From Schistocephalus solidus (taxonomy: Eukaryota > Platyhelminthes > Cestoda > Diphyllobothriidea > Diphyllobothriidae), in the NCBI GenBank assembly GCA_017591395.1, contig WEDG01002474.1, positions 62,001 through 126,000 on the forward strand: 64,000 nt of DNA, in the 5' to 3' direction. The notes under the pieces were generated by a model that had not been told where the DNA came from, ran no database searches, and saw nothing but the letters and a program-made list of their open reading frames with translations. Shown in pieces: positions 54,801-63,760 of this stretch. Within the stretch, counting starts at the first letter, position 1. The number at the start of each line of letters is the position of its first letter. Made by a program: the position numbers and the translations under genes.

Positions 54801-57444
54801 ACAGTGAGAATAATTAGTTATGCGAGGAGTCCGCACGGCCTAACACAGATCATTGAGCTAAATGGCCTAATACATATCGCACCAATAGCCAACGCCTGTG
54901 ATGAAATCACGGCAATGAAGGACTTAGATGGTGGAAGCGGTGAATTACGGTAGCAGCTACATCCTGTTAATACTGCGCCTTTTTGTGCGTGTTGCCTGTT
55001 GCCAGCTATGTTCGTGGGTCCGAGTGTGACTCTCATCGTGTATCTTTCTCAATGACATCCTCGTAGAACAGTTCTTTCGGCAACCTCTGATCTGCTATAC
55101 CCTCATCGACACCAGATTCCTTTAGTTCTTACGAGGATGCTAGACGTGCCAGTCTATTCGGGCACCTGAATTTTCATAACTAAAGTTTATTATTCGTTCA
55201 TAATTCTGGTCATCCTGCCGCCGCGAAACTGTCTGAAAATCCTCGTTAGCTCCTATAGAAATCCGTATCTTGCCATATTTTTCACAAGTCCTTAATGGTT
55301 GATTATACTGAAAGCTTTTTTGAGATTGAAAAGGGGGCGTTATGGAGACTGGAATTCATTTTCTGGCATTCTTCCGCTACATCCGCCCTGTGAAGGCCAC
55401 GCGGGTTGTCCTGATGTGTTTTCGCAATGCGCACTGTGCCTCTGGCAAAAGCCCTTGTTTCATTTGCTCAGTCAAACGAGTGAAAAGAATAGACCGCATA
55501 TTTCGCTGACAGGAATGAGAGATGGAACCTCGTTGTAAATGACAGATTTGTCGATTTCCTTCCCGCTTTTAAATGCGCACAATGGTGGTATCCTTGAAGT
55601 TCTGGGGGATTAGTCCTTATTCCCTCATCTAAAAGAAGTTGTAGGCCAACGTTTTTGACCTTTGCTGACATTGAGTCTACGTTTGGGTCCTTTATACTGA
55701 CATCTGCTGCACACTTGACTGTCTTCCAAAGGTGGCGGCAAGCGTTGCAGCTAATTGTTTGTTGTCGTTTGAGGAAGTATCTGGAAGATTTCGTTGCACA
55801 CTAAAATTCTTCATTTCACTCCGATCGGCATATCGTTTGATGTCCTCAGCCATGCGAGCCAGCCGGTTCTGCAGTAAGGAAGACGCAACTTGATATTGTT
55901 GATGGTCAGAGTATTATGCTTACTGGTTTCTCGCTTCGGATGATCGTCAATGCTACGGTCTCCTAGTTCCTGACAATCGAGTTATCTCATTCCCCACCCC
56001 CTCACCGCCAGCTTTCTTTATATGTTCCCAATCATGCATTTCAGTTACAGGCAATCATCTATGCAAAAGCTAATCAGCCGCGGCCTTATTTCTCAGCACT
56101 CAGTCATATGGAACTACGACTGTTATTAAATTACTCCAAGGCCTCCATAACCATTTTCTGCATATCAGTTCTCTATTGCGTCATCCAGTTCCCACAACGC
56201 CACATTTTTTCCTTGTAATCAAGACAAGTTCTAGAACGATCTTTATGTTGATAAATATGACAAAATACAAGAACACGCCTCGTGTCTCTTCACGCTGCAT
56301 GTCAACTCCCTGTTTCGTAGGATGACTACCCTTTAGTTTGATCAAGGGGATATACGAACCCAAACTATCTGTGCTACAGCTTTTAAAGCCTGTATTTTAA
56401 CGAGCAGAAAATATTTTTTTGTCTGATGTCACCCGTAATCTGTTTGCAAGGTTGTGTGCATACAGTAAACTATTCGTGGTTGCCTAAACTGCTTGTGTGT
56501 GCACCTGCTGCCCAGACGGATGAGCATAAGTCTCGATCGCAGAACAAACTGTCTTTTACGGATCATCCTGGGTCACCGACGATTAGTCGCCAGAGTGGCC
56601 GAGTTTTCCCACCTCAAATCTCATGTTCCACATGAAAGCCGGATATCTTCTGGTCCGTTCACATATTCCTCGCAACTCCACATTGTGAAAGTCGCAGAGC
56701 ACCTTAGTGGTCAGATCATTCAAAATTTGTGAGAACTGGGCGTTCAAACCAGCTCTATTTGCCGTTCCGTTTTGGGTGAGTGAAACACAGCTCTCCTTAA
56801 AAATAAAATATATAGATTTATGCTGTACTATCCTGGTTGGTGTAAATCAGTAAACCTTCGGAAATTTTGGCTAACATACTTAATTTACAGTCTGGTAAAA
56901 AAAACATACGGCCCATTTCCAATAACACAGCTGTGCGTGTTGAAGTACTTTCTGTTGGAGGCAAGTCAGGTCGTTTGCGTTCGTTCCACCTAAATCAGCA
57001 GTATGCAAGGCATGTTTGCCTGGTTGATTTCATATTCCTGGCTGGTCGCCTTTTGGCTAGGTCAGTCGTAGACTTCCACTTTATGTGCTAGTAGCTCTTT
57101 GATTAACCTGGCTGACTGAAAAGTCCGTCCCTCTTACAGATCACAGCTGAGGAGAAAGGAGAGTTCGTCCACATTCAACATGACGCGGCGGTATTTCCGG
57201 ACAGGTCATTCCGCGGTGTGAAAATTGCGTCCGTCACCTTTGACCGTAAGTCAGCTCGCGAATTTACAGCAGTCTTTTCATTGTTGCTTTTTCGCCGCAT
57301 TCCACTTCAGCATTTTTTACTTTTAATATCCCCTTCAATGCTCCTCCTCCCCCCCCCCCATCCTCCTCCATCGTGCCCATGAATTTGCTCACTGTGGAAC
57401 TATTTAGATTCTTAATTCTGAAAGGTTTTGGAATATTTCGATCA

Positions 57445-57487
<43 letters not shown>

Positions 57488-58109
57488 GTAATATGTGATT
57501 CTTTATGCTTTACAGCATCCTCCGCCTCTAAGACTGGCTACGTTTCTGGACTTCTGAATATTCACGCTTCCGTGCAGTCCGAACCACTTTTTATCGAGTT
57601 TAAGGCATTCGTGATCAAAGGGTGAGTCTTGTATATTAGTTTGTCCCAAATAATCAAAGTGATGCACAACATAAAGGTCCATGATGCGCAAGATTGTTAC
57701 TTTGTATTCTCTAGCCTAGTTTCCTGAATTTGGAGGTTCATCAGTTTATTGTATTCATTTCTAGCTCGTTTGAATTCGGTCTGAGTTGACAAAGGCCCAG
57801 AAATGCTCTCTCCAGCTTGCATTACCCACTCGCTAATCATATTGCCTTATACTTAATTCTCCACTGACTGTCTACAATAAGCACCTTAGCGGTTGCCCCT
57901 CGCCGCTTCCCGTTTTAATTATCGGTACACCCGCCTCTTGTTTCAGCTCCCTCTACTTTAACACCTCGCTTCTGACCTTCTTCTGCGGTGACCAGACGCT
58001 GGAAACCCGGCCCCTCCTGACCGCAGGCGTCTCCATGAGTAACCAGTTTGATTTCAGTCTCGGGCTTTACGGCTACCGCCTACCACCAGCTCTTTCTGAC
58101 GCCTTTGAG
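48792..58109 (+). CDS. TMEM131: TMEM131 orthologue, 5' half of gene (12 exons placed)
   Basis: Exons: 48792-48882, 48916-48965, 49063-49109, 49169-49292, 49330-49443, 49478-49600, 50182-50511 (with an unresolved internal frame change), 54584-54702, 56891-56953, 57140-57245, 57516-57621, 57947-58109. TMEM131 is a membrane protein of the secretory pathway implicated in collagen recruitment and secretion; its lumenal part consists of repeated Ig-like/PapD-like domains. Phases agree across all GT-AG junctions listed except inside exon 7. The series matches the family's N-terminal order block by block, including FLNPHPFPLQ, LDFGVLRSSDSPK and VSGLLNIHASVQSEP. The transmembrane and C-terminal parts are not in the window. 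The exon 56891 donor (TCT/GTTGGA) is weak. Confidence 0.8.
48916..49292 (+). CDS. TMEM131: TMEM131 exons 2-4
   Basis: 48916-48965 (…MVSVTIGETKFW), 49063-49109 (…SAFTIFPR) and 49169-49292 (EIAKPAMATVTVTN, LLSMHTSEFIL). The last matches the family's first 'G.P....V.L.N......LLSIS' strand pair. Introns are 97 and 59 nt. The continuous open frame across 49063-49337 is an alternative, but it would insert a T-rich hydrophobic stretch that looks like an intron. Confidence 0.6.
49330..49600 (+). CDS. TMEM131: TMEM131 exons 5-6
   Basis: 49330-49443 (ILEAGQTMPLTLLLIPNKIG, HIEAELHVETTAG) and 49478-49600 (VYGYSSRSKFNLRAL, RFSLMFLNPHPFPLQ). Both match the family: 'ILPGG...V.F....G..E..L.I.T' followed by 'V.G......RLR....' and '.HNPHSEPLQ'. 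The flanking introns are 37 and 34 nt, all phase 0. Confidence 0.8.
50182..50511 (+). CDS. TMEM131: TMEM131 exon 7, with unresolved frame change
   Basis: Starts phase 0 after TTTTCAG with ISEVRLTGSNLIQ. This frame runs to a TGA at 50366-50368, while the family-like continuation (ALTIQGFITATVATSTEAA, SSFIIPVNLNVT) is in another frame from about 50330. Either a small intron is spliced out (a GTGAGG donor at 50221 is available) or there is a one-base indel. Ends phase 1 at GTATGT (50512). Confidence 0.65.
50512..54583 (+). other. TMEM131 intron 7 (4.07 kb)
   Basis: AT-rich, no coding signal in phase with the gene. Contains R1 copy e at 53325-53730; otherwise no recognised element. Confidence 0.6.
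53325..53730 (-). repeat. R1 dispersed repeat (copy e) in TMEM131 intron 7
   Basis: The minus strand carries diverged R1 blocks in order: GACGAGGTGCACCATGTACC, ACGGTGACT, AGTAAACTTGCG, CAACCGCACTATCTCCTTC, GCGGGTGGCTGA and CCGAGTATGACACTTGTTAC. Opposite in orientation to the gene. Confidence 0.5.
54584..54702 (+). CDS. TMEM131: TMEM131 exon 8
   Basis: The acceptor follows TTTTTGCTTTAG and joins exon 7 in phase 1. The peptide NFHILEECLDFGVLRSSDSP then LGLTAYNTLHEPVSIS matches the next family domain ('LDFG.LR..D.PK.L.L...N'). Ends phase 0 at GTAAGT. Confidence 0.85.
55290..55880 (-). pseudogene. Decayed RTE LINE fragment in TMEM131 intron 8
   Basis: On the minus strand: MAEDIKRYADRSEMKNF (near 55820-55870, matching KAEEIQGYADHNEIKKLF of the RTE at 28.95-31.7 kb), a frame with QLLLDEGIRTNPPELQGYHH, then EQMKQGLLPEAQCALRKHIR, corresponding to the LEQGLLPESQCGFRRHRG region of RTE RT. 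Heavily mutated. Confidence 0.6.
56891..57245 (+). CDS. TMEM131: TMEM131 exons 9-10
   Basis: 56891-56953 (SGKKNIRPISNNTAVRVEVL) and 57140-57245 (ITAEEKGEFVHIQHDAAVF, FRGVKIASVTFD). The joined reading aligns without a gap to the family's 'SVRP..QNDAI...F.PITL....S...KVA.I.FD'. Only the GTTGGA donor at 56954 keeps phase; the stronger-looking GC-type and GTCGTT sites downstream break the frame. Confidence 0.7.
57447..57489. repeat. (ATT)n microsatellite
   Basis: About 14 ATT units within TMEM131 intron 10, just before the acceptor at 57515. Confidence 0.95.
57516..58109 (+). CDS. TMEM131: TMEM131 exons 11-12
   Basis: 57516-57621 (ASKTGYVSGLLNIHASVQSE, PLFIEFKAFVIKG) and 57947-58109 (SLYFNTSLLTFFCGDQTLET, RPLLTAGVSMSNQFDFSLGL, then PPALSDAFE). 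Splice sites are strong and phases fit (1, 2, 0). These match the segment that follows in TMEM131 ('GY..FD......IRD......RPI.L.N.F.F...I'). No further exon was found to the right. Confidence 0.85.
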
Positions 58110-58564
58110 GTGAGTGCCTATCTGTCGGGATGATGATGGTAGTAGCATTAGACAGAATTTTTTTGCTGCTTCTACCCTTTCTTCATACCAGATTGTGTGG
58201 ACCCGGGTGCGTGCTATTTTTCGCTTTTCAGAGTGCACGCCTCGGCGTGTGCTGTGCCTGCTATGGCAAAAGACACCACCAGTCGCCCATTCAAAATCAC
58301 TGATCTTGCCTGCTCGACACGCGCAACAGCAGTTGTGTCGGTGTTTCACGTTTGCACACCGTTGGTGTGCGTGTGTGTTGTCTGATTTGGATCACAAATT
58401 GCGCTGCGCGTGTGCTCACTACAGGCGTACCCGTAGTCAACTAATTGTGAAAAGCCTAAGCCCACGTTCATTTTCCTCTGCGAGTACTCTCTTGTTTGTC
58501 CTAAAGTGGGGGCATGCACAAAAACCCAGCAAACAACAGTTTCCTGGCGTCCTTCAGGTCTTCT

Positions 58565-58576
58565 GACCGGTGGCAA

Positions 58577-58672
<96 letters not shown>

Positions 58673-58830
58673 TTTTGTGCCCCGCGTCAAGACAGAGTCA
58701 AGAAGACCTGAGCGTGCCGCCACGCCTGAATCCAATTCCATGTAGCAGGAGTGCCGTAAATGGCAAGAGTGACTGGTGCGGCGTGAGCCTCCACCTATGT
58801 GTGCCACCATGCCCCACACCATGTTCAGCG
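58565..58830 (+). repeat. R1 copy f with expanded (CT)n
   Basis: A (CT)n tract of about 90 bp (58579-58668) sits where other R1 copies have a C/T-rich stretch (CTCTCCCCTCCTCCCCC). It is followed by CCCCGCGTCAAGACAGAGTC, AAGAAGACC and GAGTGCCGTAAATGGCA, as in R1. The overlapping SLSLSL ORFs are microsatellite artefacts. Confidence 0.7.
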
Positions 58831-59454
58831 TTTGTTATGGGAGCGCAACCCGAATACTGTCTGCCGTGCCCTAATATGCCCTGGTCTATCGCATCTACCA
58901 AGCGGTCCGTTTCTGGGGATGGGGGGGAAGGGGGCAAACGAACTTCGGCTGCAACTCTTTCTTTCTAACCAGAAGTAAATGAGTTGGTCCGGATTTGTGC
59001 GTGCTTATCGGCTGACCATTGGCCCTGCACCAGGAATTCTAACTGTCAAACTGCTTTCCCTTCGTGGAGCGTGCGTCGCGGCTGGATATTTTTGCCGTAG
59101 ATAAGATTTATCAAGTTATACGCAGTTATAAAATTGTACTAGGTGTAGAGGGGTTATTCGGACTCGCCTTGGCATGAAATCCACAAAATGTTGTATTCTT
59201 TTTCGTTGGTCGATTAAATTTTTCTCCTCCAAATTAAAAATTTGTCCAATTTAATGCTCAATTGGGTCAGCCTATACATGTATTTTCTGCTTGCTACTTG
59301 CAGTAGATGTTTTCCTAGCTTGTTTTGCAAATACAACTGGGGGCTGTTAACAGTATAGTAGTCAGCAGAACATTACCGAAAAAGGCAAGGGGACTGTAAT
59401 GGTCAGTTCTGGCTTATTAGCTGTTATTAGCCAGTCGTACCAGCACCACTTGTT
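58831..59454. other. No gene recognised
   Basis: Spacer between repeats, possibly still TMEM131 intron. Confidence 0.4.
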
Positions 59455-59530
59455 GTGCTGCCCGAGACTCGTACCCGTGACTTTTTAATTAGAAGTCAAA
59501 CGCTCTAATCATTGAGCCACAGACTCGTTT
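59455..59530 (-). repeat. tRNA-like sequence (SINE candidate), copy 2
   Basis: The minus strand reads TGGCTCAATGATTAGAGCG (A-box/D arm), TTTGACTTCTAATTAAA (an anticodon-like arm with loop CTTCTAA) and CACGGGTACGAGTCTCGGGC (B-box/T arm). The D-arm stem GCTC/GAGC is intact. It aligns with 35735-35830. A diverged B box and no clean acceptor stem argue against a functional tRNA. Confidence 0.55.
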
Positions 59531-59744
59531 TCTTGTTGACTTCGATCGGGAATATTCACTTTGATGAGTGCCCATTCACCAGTAGTACGGTATTTGCCTA
59601 AACTCAGGAAACTTGGGTTGGGGTCTAAGAGAAATGATTACTCACGTATCCTAACAGTACTCATTGTCAGGATGTCTTCCCAATTGCATGTTTAAATTAC
59701 AACGTTCGTCTGTCGCGAGCGAGTTCCACTGCTTGCCCCATGGA

Positions 59745-60060
59745 GTGGTTGCAGCACCTGTCACTAGCGCAGCCTTTAAAACACCCTCTCCTCTGTCTCT
59801 CACCCACCTGGTTCCTGTGGTGCAGGTGCAGTGGCCTGCAGAGCTAACCAGTCTCGTCTCCGTCTACCACGTACCCATTACATGTACCAGACTACAGTAA
59901 TGGCAGCTCAGGTCTCACATACATGAGGGTGACATGAAAGCCACATTAAGAACGAGTCAGTGCTATCTTTATATCCGCCCTCCCCATGAGGACTCAGCTA
60001 TCCCGTCAGTTGCCAGCCTTCAAAATCACCACTCACAATATGCTCAAGCGCAGAAGCTTT
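59745..60060 (+). repeat. R1 copy g (diverged)
   Basis: Contains CTCTCACCCACCTGG, GTGACATGAAAGCCACATTA, AGAACGAGTCAGTGCTATC and CAGCTATCCCGTCAGTTGCC in R1 order, more mutated than copies c and h. Confidence 0.45.
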
Positions 60061-60534
60061 ACTCTACCAAAGAATGCACCGAGTTTTCTCCATCAACGGA
60101 CGTGTATCCCACAAGGCCAAATGTCCATTTTTTTCACTCGACATTTTGATCGCCATATGGGCGATGGCAGAGCGAGTCGCATATTGGCTGCAGGAGAGAG
60201 AGTTCACAGGTAACCTAGAAGTGTGTTTAGACAGGTAGAGTGAAACGTGGTGGAGTCTGAACTGTGTTCTTTTACCGAAGATTTTGATAAAGCGGCACAT
60301 GACCCAATAAGTCCATGCGGTGGCCGAATATCCTGAAACATTGTGGTCAGGTTATTGGAATGTGTCGGGTATATACTGCGGCCCTTGCACTGGTTCGCCT
60401 GATGCAACTGTATAGTGACATTACAGATGTAAATGCACCGGTAGTACTTTGGGTGGTGGAGGAGGAGTAGTAGTAGGAGATATTAGAGCAGTGCTGGTAG
60501 CAAAGGTGTGATCGTGTGTAGACTATTGGTTGGC

Positions 60535-61290
60535 TAGGGTTGGCGGAAGTCACCGTACCTGCACTAACCTGCTGTGGAGCGTACGGTGGATCTCGTCGAA
60601 ATCGACGGTCGAACTATCGTGGGCTGTCCCACACATGTGAGATCTAAACCGTTTAACCCCATGTTGTATGAAATCCTGGTGCTTGTGTTTTTGGGGGCGT
60701 CGTGTACGTAGTATACGTAGAGGAGGTAATCAGCAGCTGCCCCCATTTCCGTATCAGACAACTGACCGGCTCCGACGGTGGTCTGATGGTGGGGGTTGGG
60801 GAGAGAGTGAGGTCGACAGCTCAGCGCATTTTCCTCACTATGAACAATCTAACGCGCTTCAAACTATCACGGTGCGCTAAATGTAGTGGTTTGGAAGGTT
60901 ACCAACTGACGGGATAACTCGGACCGCGTGGTCAGCCCAATGTGTGTTTTGTGTGGAGTGGCTGACTGGCGGACTGAGAGTCAGGCTGCAATGGCTACTT
61001 CTTAATGTGGCCTTTATGGCACTCCCACTCCGTGGGATCCGGGCCAGGTGTGGTGGTATGCCAAGGCGGCTCCGGCCGTGGTAGCCACCTGCGCCCTCTC
61101 CAATCTCCGGTCTTCTTGACTCTGTCATGACACCGGGCTCAGGTGGGGGAGGAGAAAGTGCGGTAGATGCAGCGCAAGTCTACTATCACTTTTAACTACA
61201 CCACGCGCAAGTCACCGTCCCTGCACCACCCTTCCGTGGAGCATATGGTGGACATCGTCGTACTACGACAGTCGGTCGAACTGTTGGTTG
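60535..61290 (-). repeat. R1 copy h, most complete, with terminal direct repeats
   Basis: About 650 bp of R1 is flanked by ~95-bp segments in the same orientation (about 61196-61290 and 60540-60640). Each segment has, on the minus strand, AGTTCGACCG, CCACC.TA.GCTCCAC, GGT..GTGCAGG.ACGGTGACTT. This is compatible with terminal direct repeats or with the edge of a tandem array. The internal part includes the conserved AGGCCACATTAAGAAGTAGC, CATTGCAGCCTGACTCTCAG and GCGCACCGTGATAGTTTGAA blocks. No ORF of substance. Confidence 0.65.
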
Positions 61291-62060
61291 GCAATGGTAA
61301 GAAATGAAGAATTCCGTTGTTGTGTATAAGTCTATGGCCAAAAAGACCTATGGGACGCCAGAATGTCCGTACACGGCGTTGCCCATGCACATTTAGTCAC
61401 CAACTAGGCCTTTTCAGCCATAGGAGCCTCCATGAAAATTGTCAGTAAAACACTGGAGACCTAACCCCACCGCCACAAATCTCCTAACCAGCTTCTATGC
61501 CACACGCGAACCCGTACTACACCGCACCCACTATAGGCACAGAATGGGCACCTACCACGTCATTTGGAAGCATGTTCTTTGGCCCATCCGTATGATCTCT
61601 GCAACTCTCACGCCCCTTATGTGAAAATCTGGTTCATCGTGCGCGGATAATCGTATGTGGCACGCGCAGACGGATCGTATAGTCCCGATCCCGCTTCCGG
61701 TGTTCTGGACTGTTTTTAGCCGCCGGTATCAGGTGTGTGAGGGAGCAGAAAGAGTGCGGTAGATGCAGCTAATGTCTATTCTTACTATAAACTAATTGAA
61801 GGTTTTCAATGTGTTATTGTAGTTGCAATTTTTTCCACCTTATCCTCGACCGCCTGCAGCTACGTCGTCCAGAATAACCGCCTGGGCAGGCGCTGGTAGT
61901 CCATCCTCGCGATGTGGTCGCCCCATCACAGGTGTAGCTTCTGCATAACGTGGATACTGAGAACGCTGTTTCTTTCCAGAGTCGATGTCTGGATGCTTTC
62001 CTTTTACTTCCTCTTCAGTATTCTTCGGAAGCAACTGACATCGAAATGCTTGATAATTCT
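61290..62060 (-). pseudogene. RTE LINE ORF2 3' end with zinc-finger remnant
   Basis: The minus strand near 61850-62040 follows the family's region after RT (RRILKRK.KESIQ, then WGDHIARMDYQRLPRRLF, matching 'W.GH..RM...RLPK'). Further on, near 61310-61390, the frame RRVRTFWRPIGLFGHRLIHN is a degenerate C2H2 finger. An R1 fragment (61640-61800) interrupts it. Same family and architecture as the remnants at 8870-9250 and 28950-31700. Confidence 0.55.
61640..61800 (-). repeat. R1 copy i (fragment)
   Basis: The minus strand: TTATAGTAAGAATAGACATT, AGCTGCATCTACCGCACTCT and CCTCACACACCTGATACCGG, matching the R1 segment around 61125-61195. Confidence 0.5.
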
Positions 62061-63011
62061 TGTGTGTTCAGTCTACTTTTCCTCCGCGTACAGGAGCGAA
62101 TTTCTTCGCCAGTCTAATCAAACGAGTCATGGTACCGTCGACGTGCGCGGCTGAGGGTTTCCATAGCGCTGCTCTCCCACAGCTCACCTCTCACTGCTCT
62201 TTTCATTGGGTTTGGATATCGGCTTGCGCCTCCACGGTTTGCGTTCCTTTCAGTTTAGAGTTAAGAGGACTGCTAAGTTTTATCCGGCGTCGAACCGTAT
62301 CAAGTAATACGTTAGTATCTGACTTGTGCCGCCTGATTGTCAGGCATCCTGTACTTCGCCGGAGGCAAATCAACAACCTGCGTTACGGCGTGTGAACGCA
62401 CGTTCGTATCCTCAACTGTCAGTTCATATTCGCTCAAACATGAACCCCCTCGCTTGTCTGTCTGCTCTGCTATAGTAATTGACCTGCAAGAAGAAAACGA
62501 ACGCGGTAGATTACTGATGCGGCCGCTAGCCGACCTCTAAACTGCCATAGGCTTTTAAGACTGTCCTGTGGGTTTCGGACTTTGTTTTAAGTTCTCAATC
62601 ATTGTTGGCCTACCCTAAATGCGCATTTTTTGATAAGACTGCGGCATTATCCCCACAATTGTCCGAAAGCAGTCGCGCTTGAGAAAGATTGCCGTGTCAC
62701 AGTTCTTTCCTTCGTTAAAAGTAGACCGCCATGAAGTGGGGGTTTCTCATCCAATTCGGCCCGAGCTGTATTTAGAGGAAAAACAATGCTGCGATAATTC
62801 GCGAACCTTTCCGTAACGCCCCAGCGTACGCTTGAACACGATACAAAAAGAACTACCGCAAAGCATCCTCTATTAGGCTTGTCGGAATATTAGCAGTTCT
62901 ATCGGTGCGTCAGGTGATGTTATCCACTCCAAGAGCAGCAGTAGCAGTTAAGCTACAGACTGTTTGCCGATACTAGACAGAGGCAGTGAGGTCTGGTGGT
63001 AATTTACTTGA
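62061..63011. other. No gene recognised
   Basis: The plus-strand ORFs at 62060-62540 have no recognisable similarity and partly mirror the RTE remnant. No repeat shared with elsewhere in the window. Confidence 0.35.
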
Positions 63012-63117
63012 CGGTAAGCTGGCCGTCAGTAAGCTGACGTCAGGTAAGCTGGCCGTCAGTAAGCTGACGTCAGGTAACCTGGCCATCAGTAAGCTAACGT
63101 CGGTAAGATGACGTCAG
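63012..63117. repeat. 30-bp tandem repeat, about 3.5 units
   Basis: The unit GGTAAGCTGGCCGTCAGTAA plus GCTGACGTCA starts at 63013, 63043 and 63073 (third copy diverged, 29 bp), with a partial unit at 63102-63116. Three units carry TGACGTCA or a one-base variant of it. The unit itself is made of two related halves (GTAAGCTG.C.GTCA). Confidence 0.9.
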
Positions 63118-63539
63118 CGCCTCCATGTAACGACGATGCTCATAGCCCAGTCAGGCATGATATCGTTTTATTGCACCGAAAGCATCCAGAGTGAAAACAT
63201 GCATCTTTAGGCGACAGCAGATAGTAATCCCGCTATCAAACTAGTCCTAAACTGCAATTTCTTTAAATATCTTAAAAGGTTAAAATAACATATGGGAGTT
63301 TTACTAGCTCCAGTGAGATTCTTTTAGGGGCTTAACAGGAGAAGAACCTATGGTTTAGAACTGAGCCCAAACGTCTGGTTCGTGAATGGGAGTAAATGTC
63401 ATAAACCGTAAGGTTACCCTCTGTTCTCTATACAGCGAATATTGCTTAGTACCAGAGCATATTTCCGAGTTTTTAATGAGAGACAGGGGGAGGTACGGAG
63501 GATAACCAAATATTTTGTTTGATTTCCGAGGAATTTAAT

Positions 63540-63760
63540 GCGCGAACTTGAAGTAAATCCTTCAGAGCAGACCTTTACGGGCCCTGTCCGAAAGTTCGTA
63601 TAAATATTTGAGCTGAAATCCATCAGCTACTGCGGTATAACCGCGTAATATTCACATACTTCCAACAGGCAGCCAGTAGTATACAACTACGTAATTATTT
63701 ACCATCCTGACAGCTAGTATCGGTGCTGTCCGTATGATAAATAGATACGTAGTTATGAAG
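63540..63760. repeat. Dispersed repeat shared with the left end of the window
   Basis: Shares GAACTT, GTTAATCCTTC-like, ATATTTGA.C.GAAATCCAT, AGCTACTGCGG.ATAACCGCG, TAATTATTTACCAT and GACAGC/TACAGC with 4100-4290, same orientation, with moderate divergence. Confidence 0.55.

Noticed and set aside
58506..58968. Long Ser-Leu repeat ORFs on the plus strand
   Set aside because: They are translations of the (CT)n microsatellite in several frames, not proteins.
59455..59530. Functional tRNA-Arg(TCT) gene
   Set aside because: D arm and anticodon-like loop are present, but the B box is altered, the acceptor stem does not pair convincingly and a second diverged copy exists, so a SINE or decayed tRNA is likelier.
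62060..62540. 111-codon plus-strand ORF as a gene
   Set aside because: No family recognised, no splice sites that make sense, and it adjoins RTE remnant sequence on the opposite strand.
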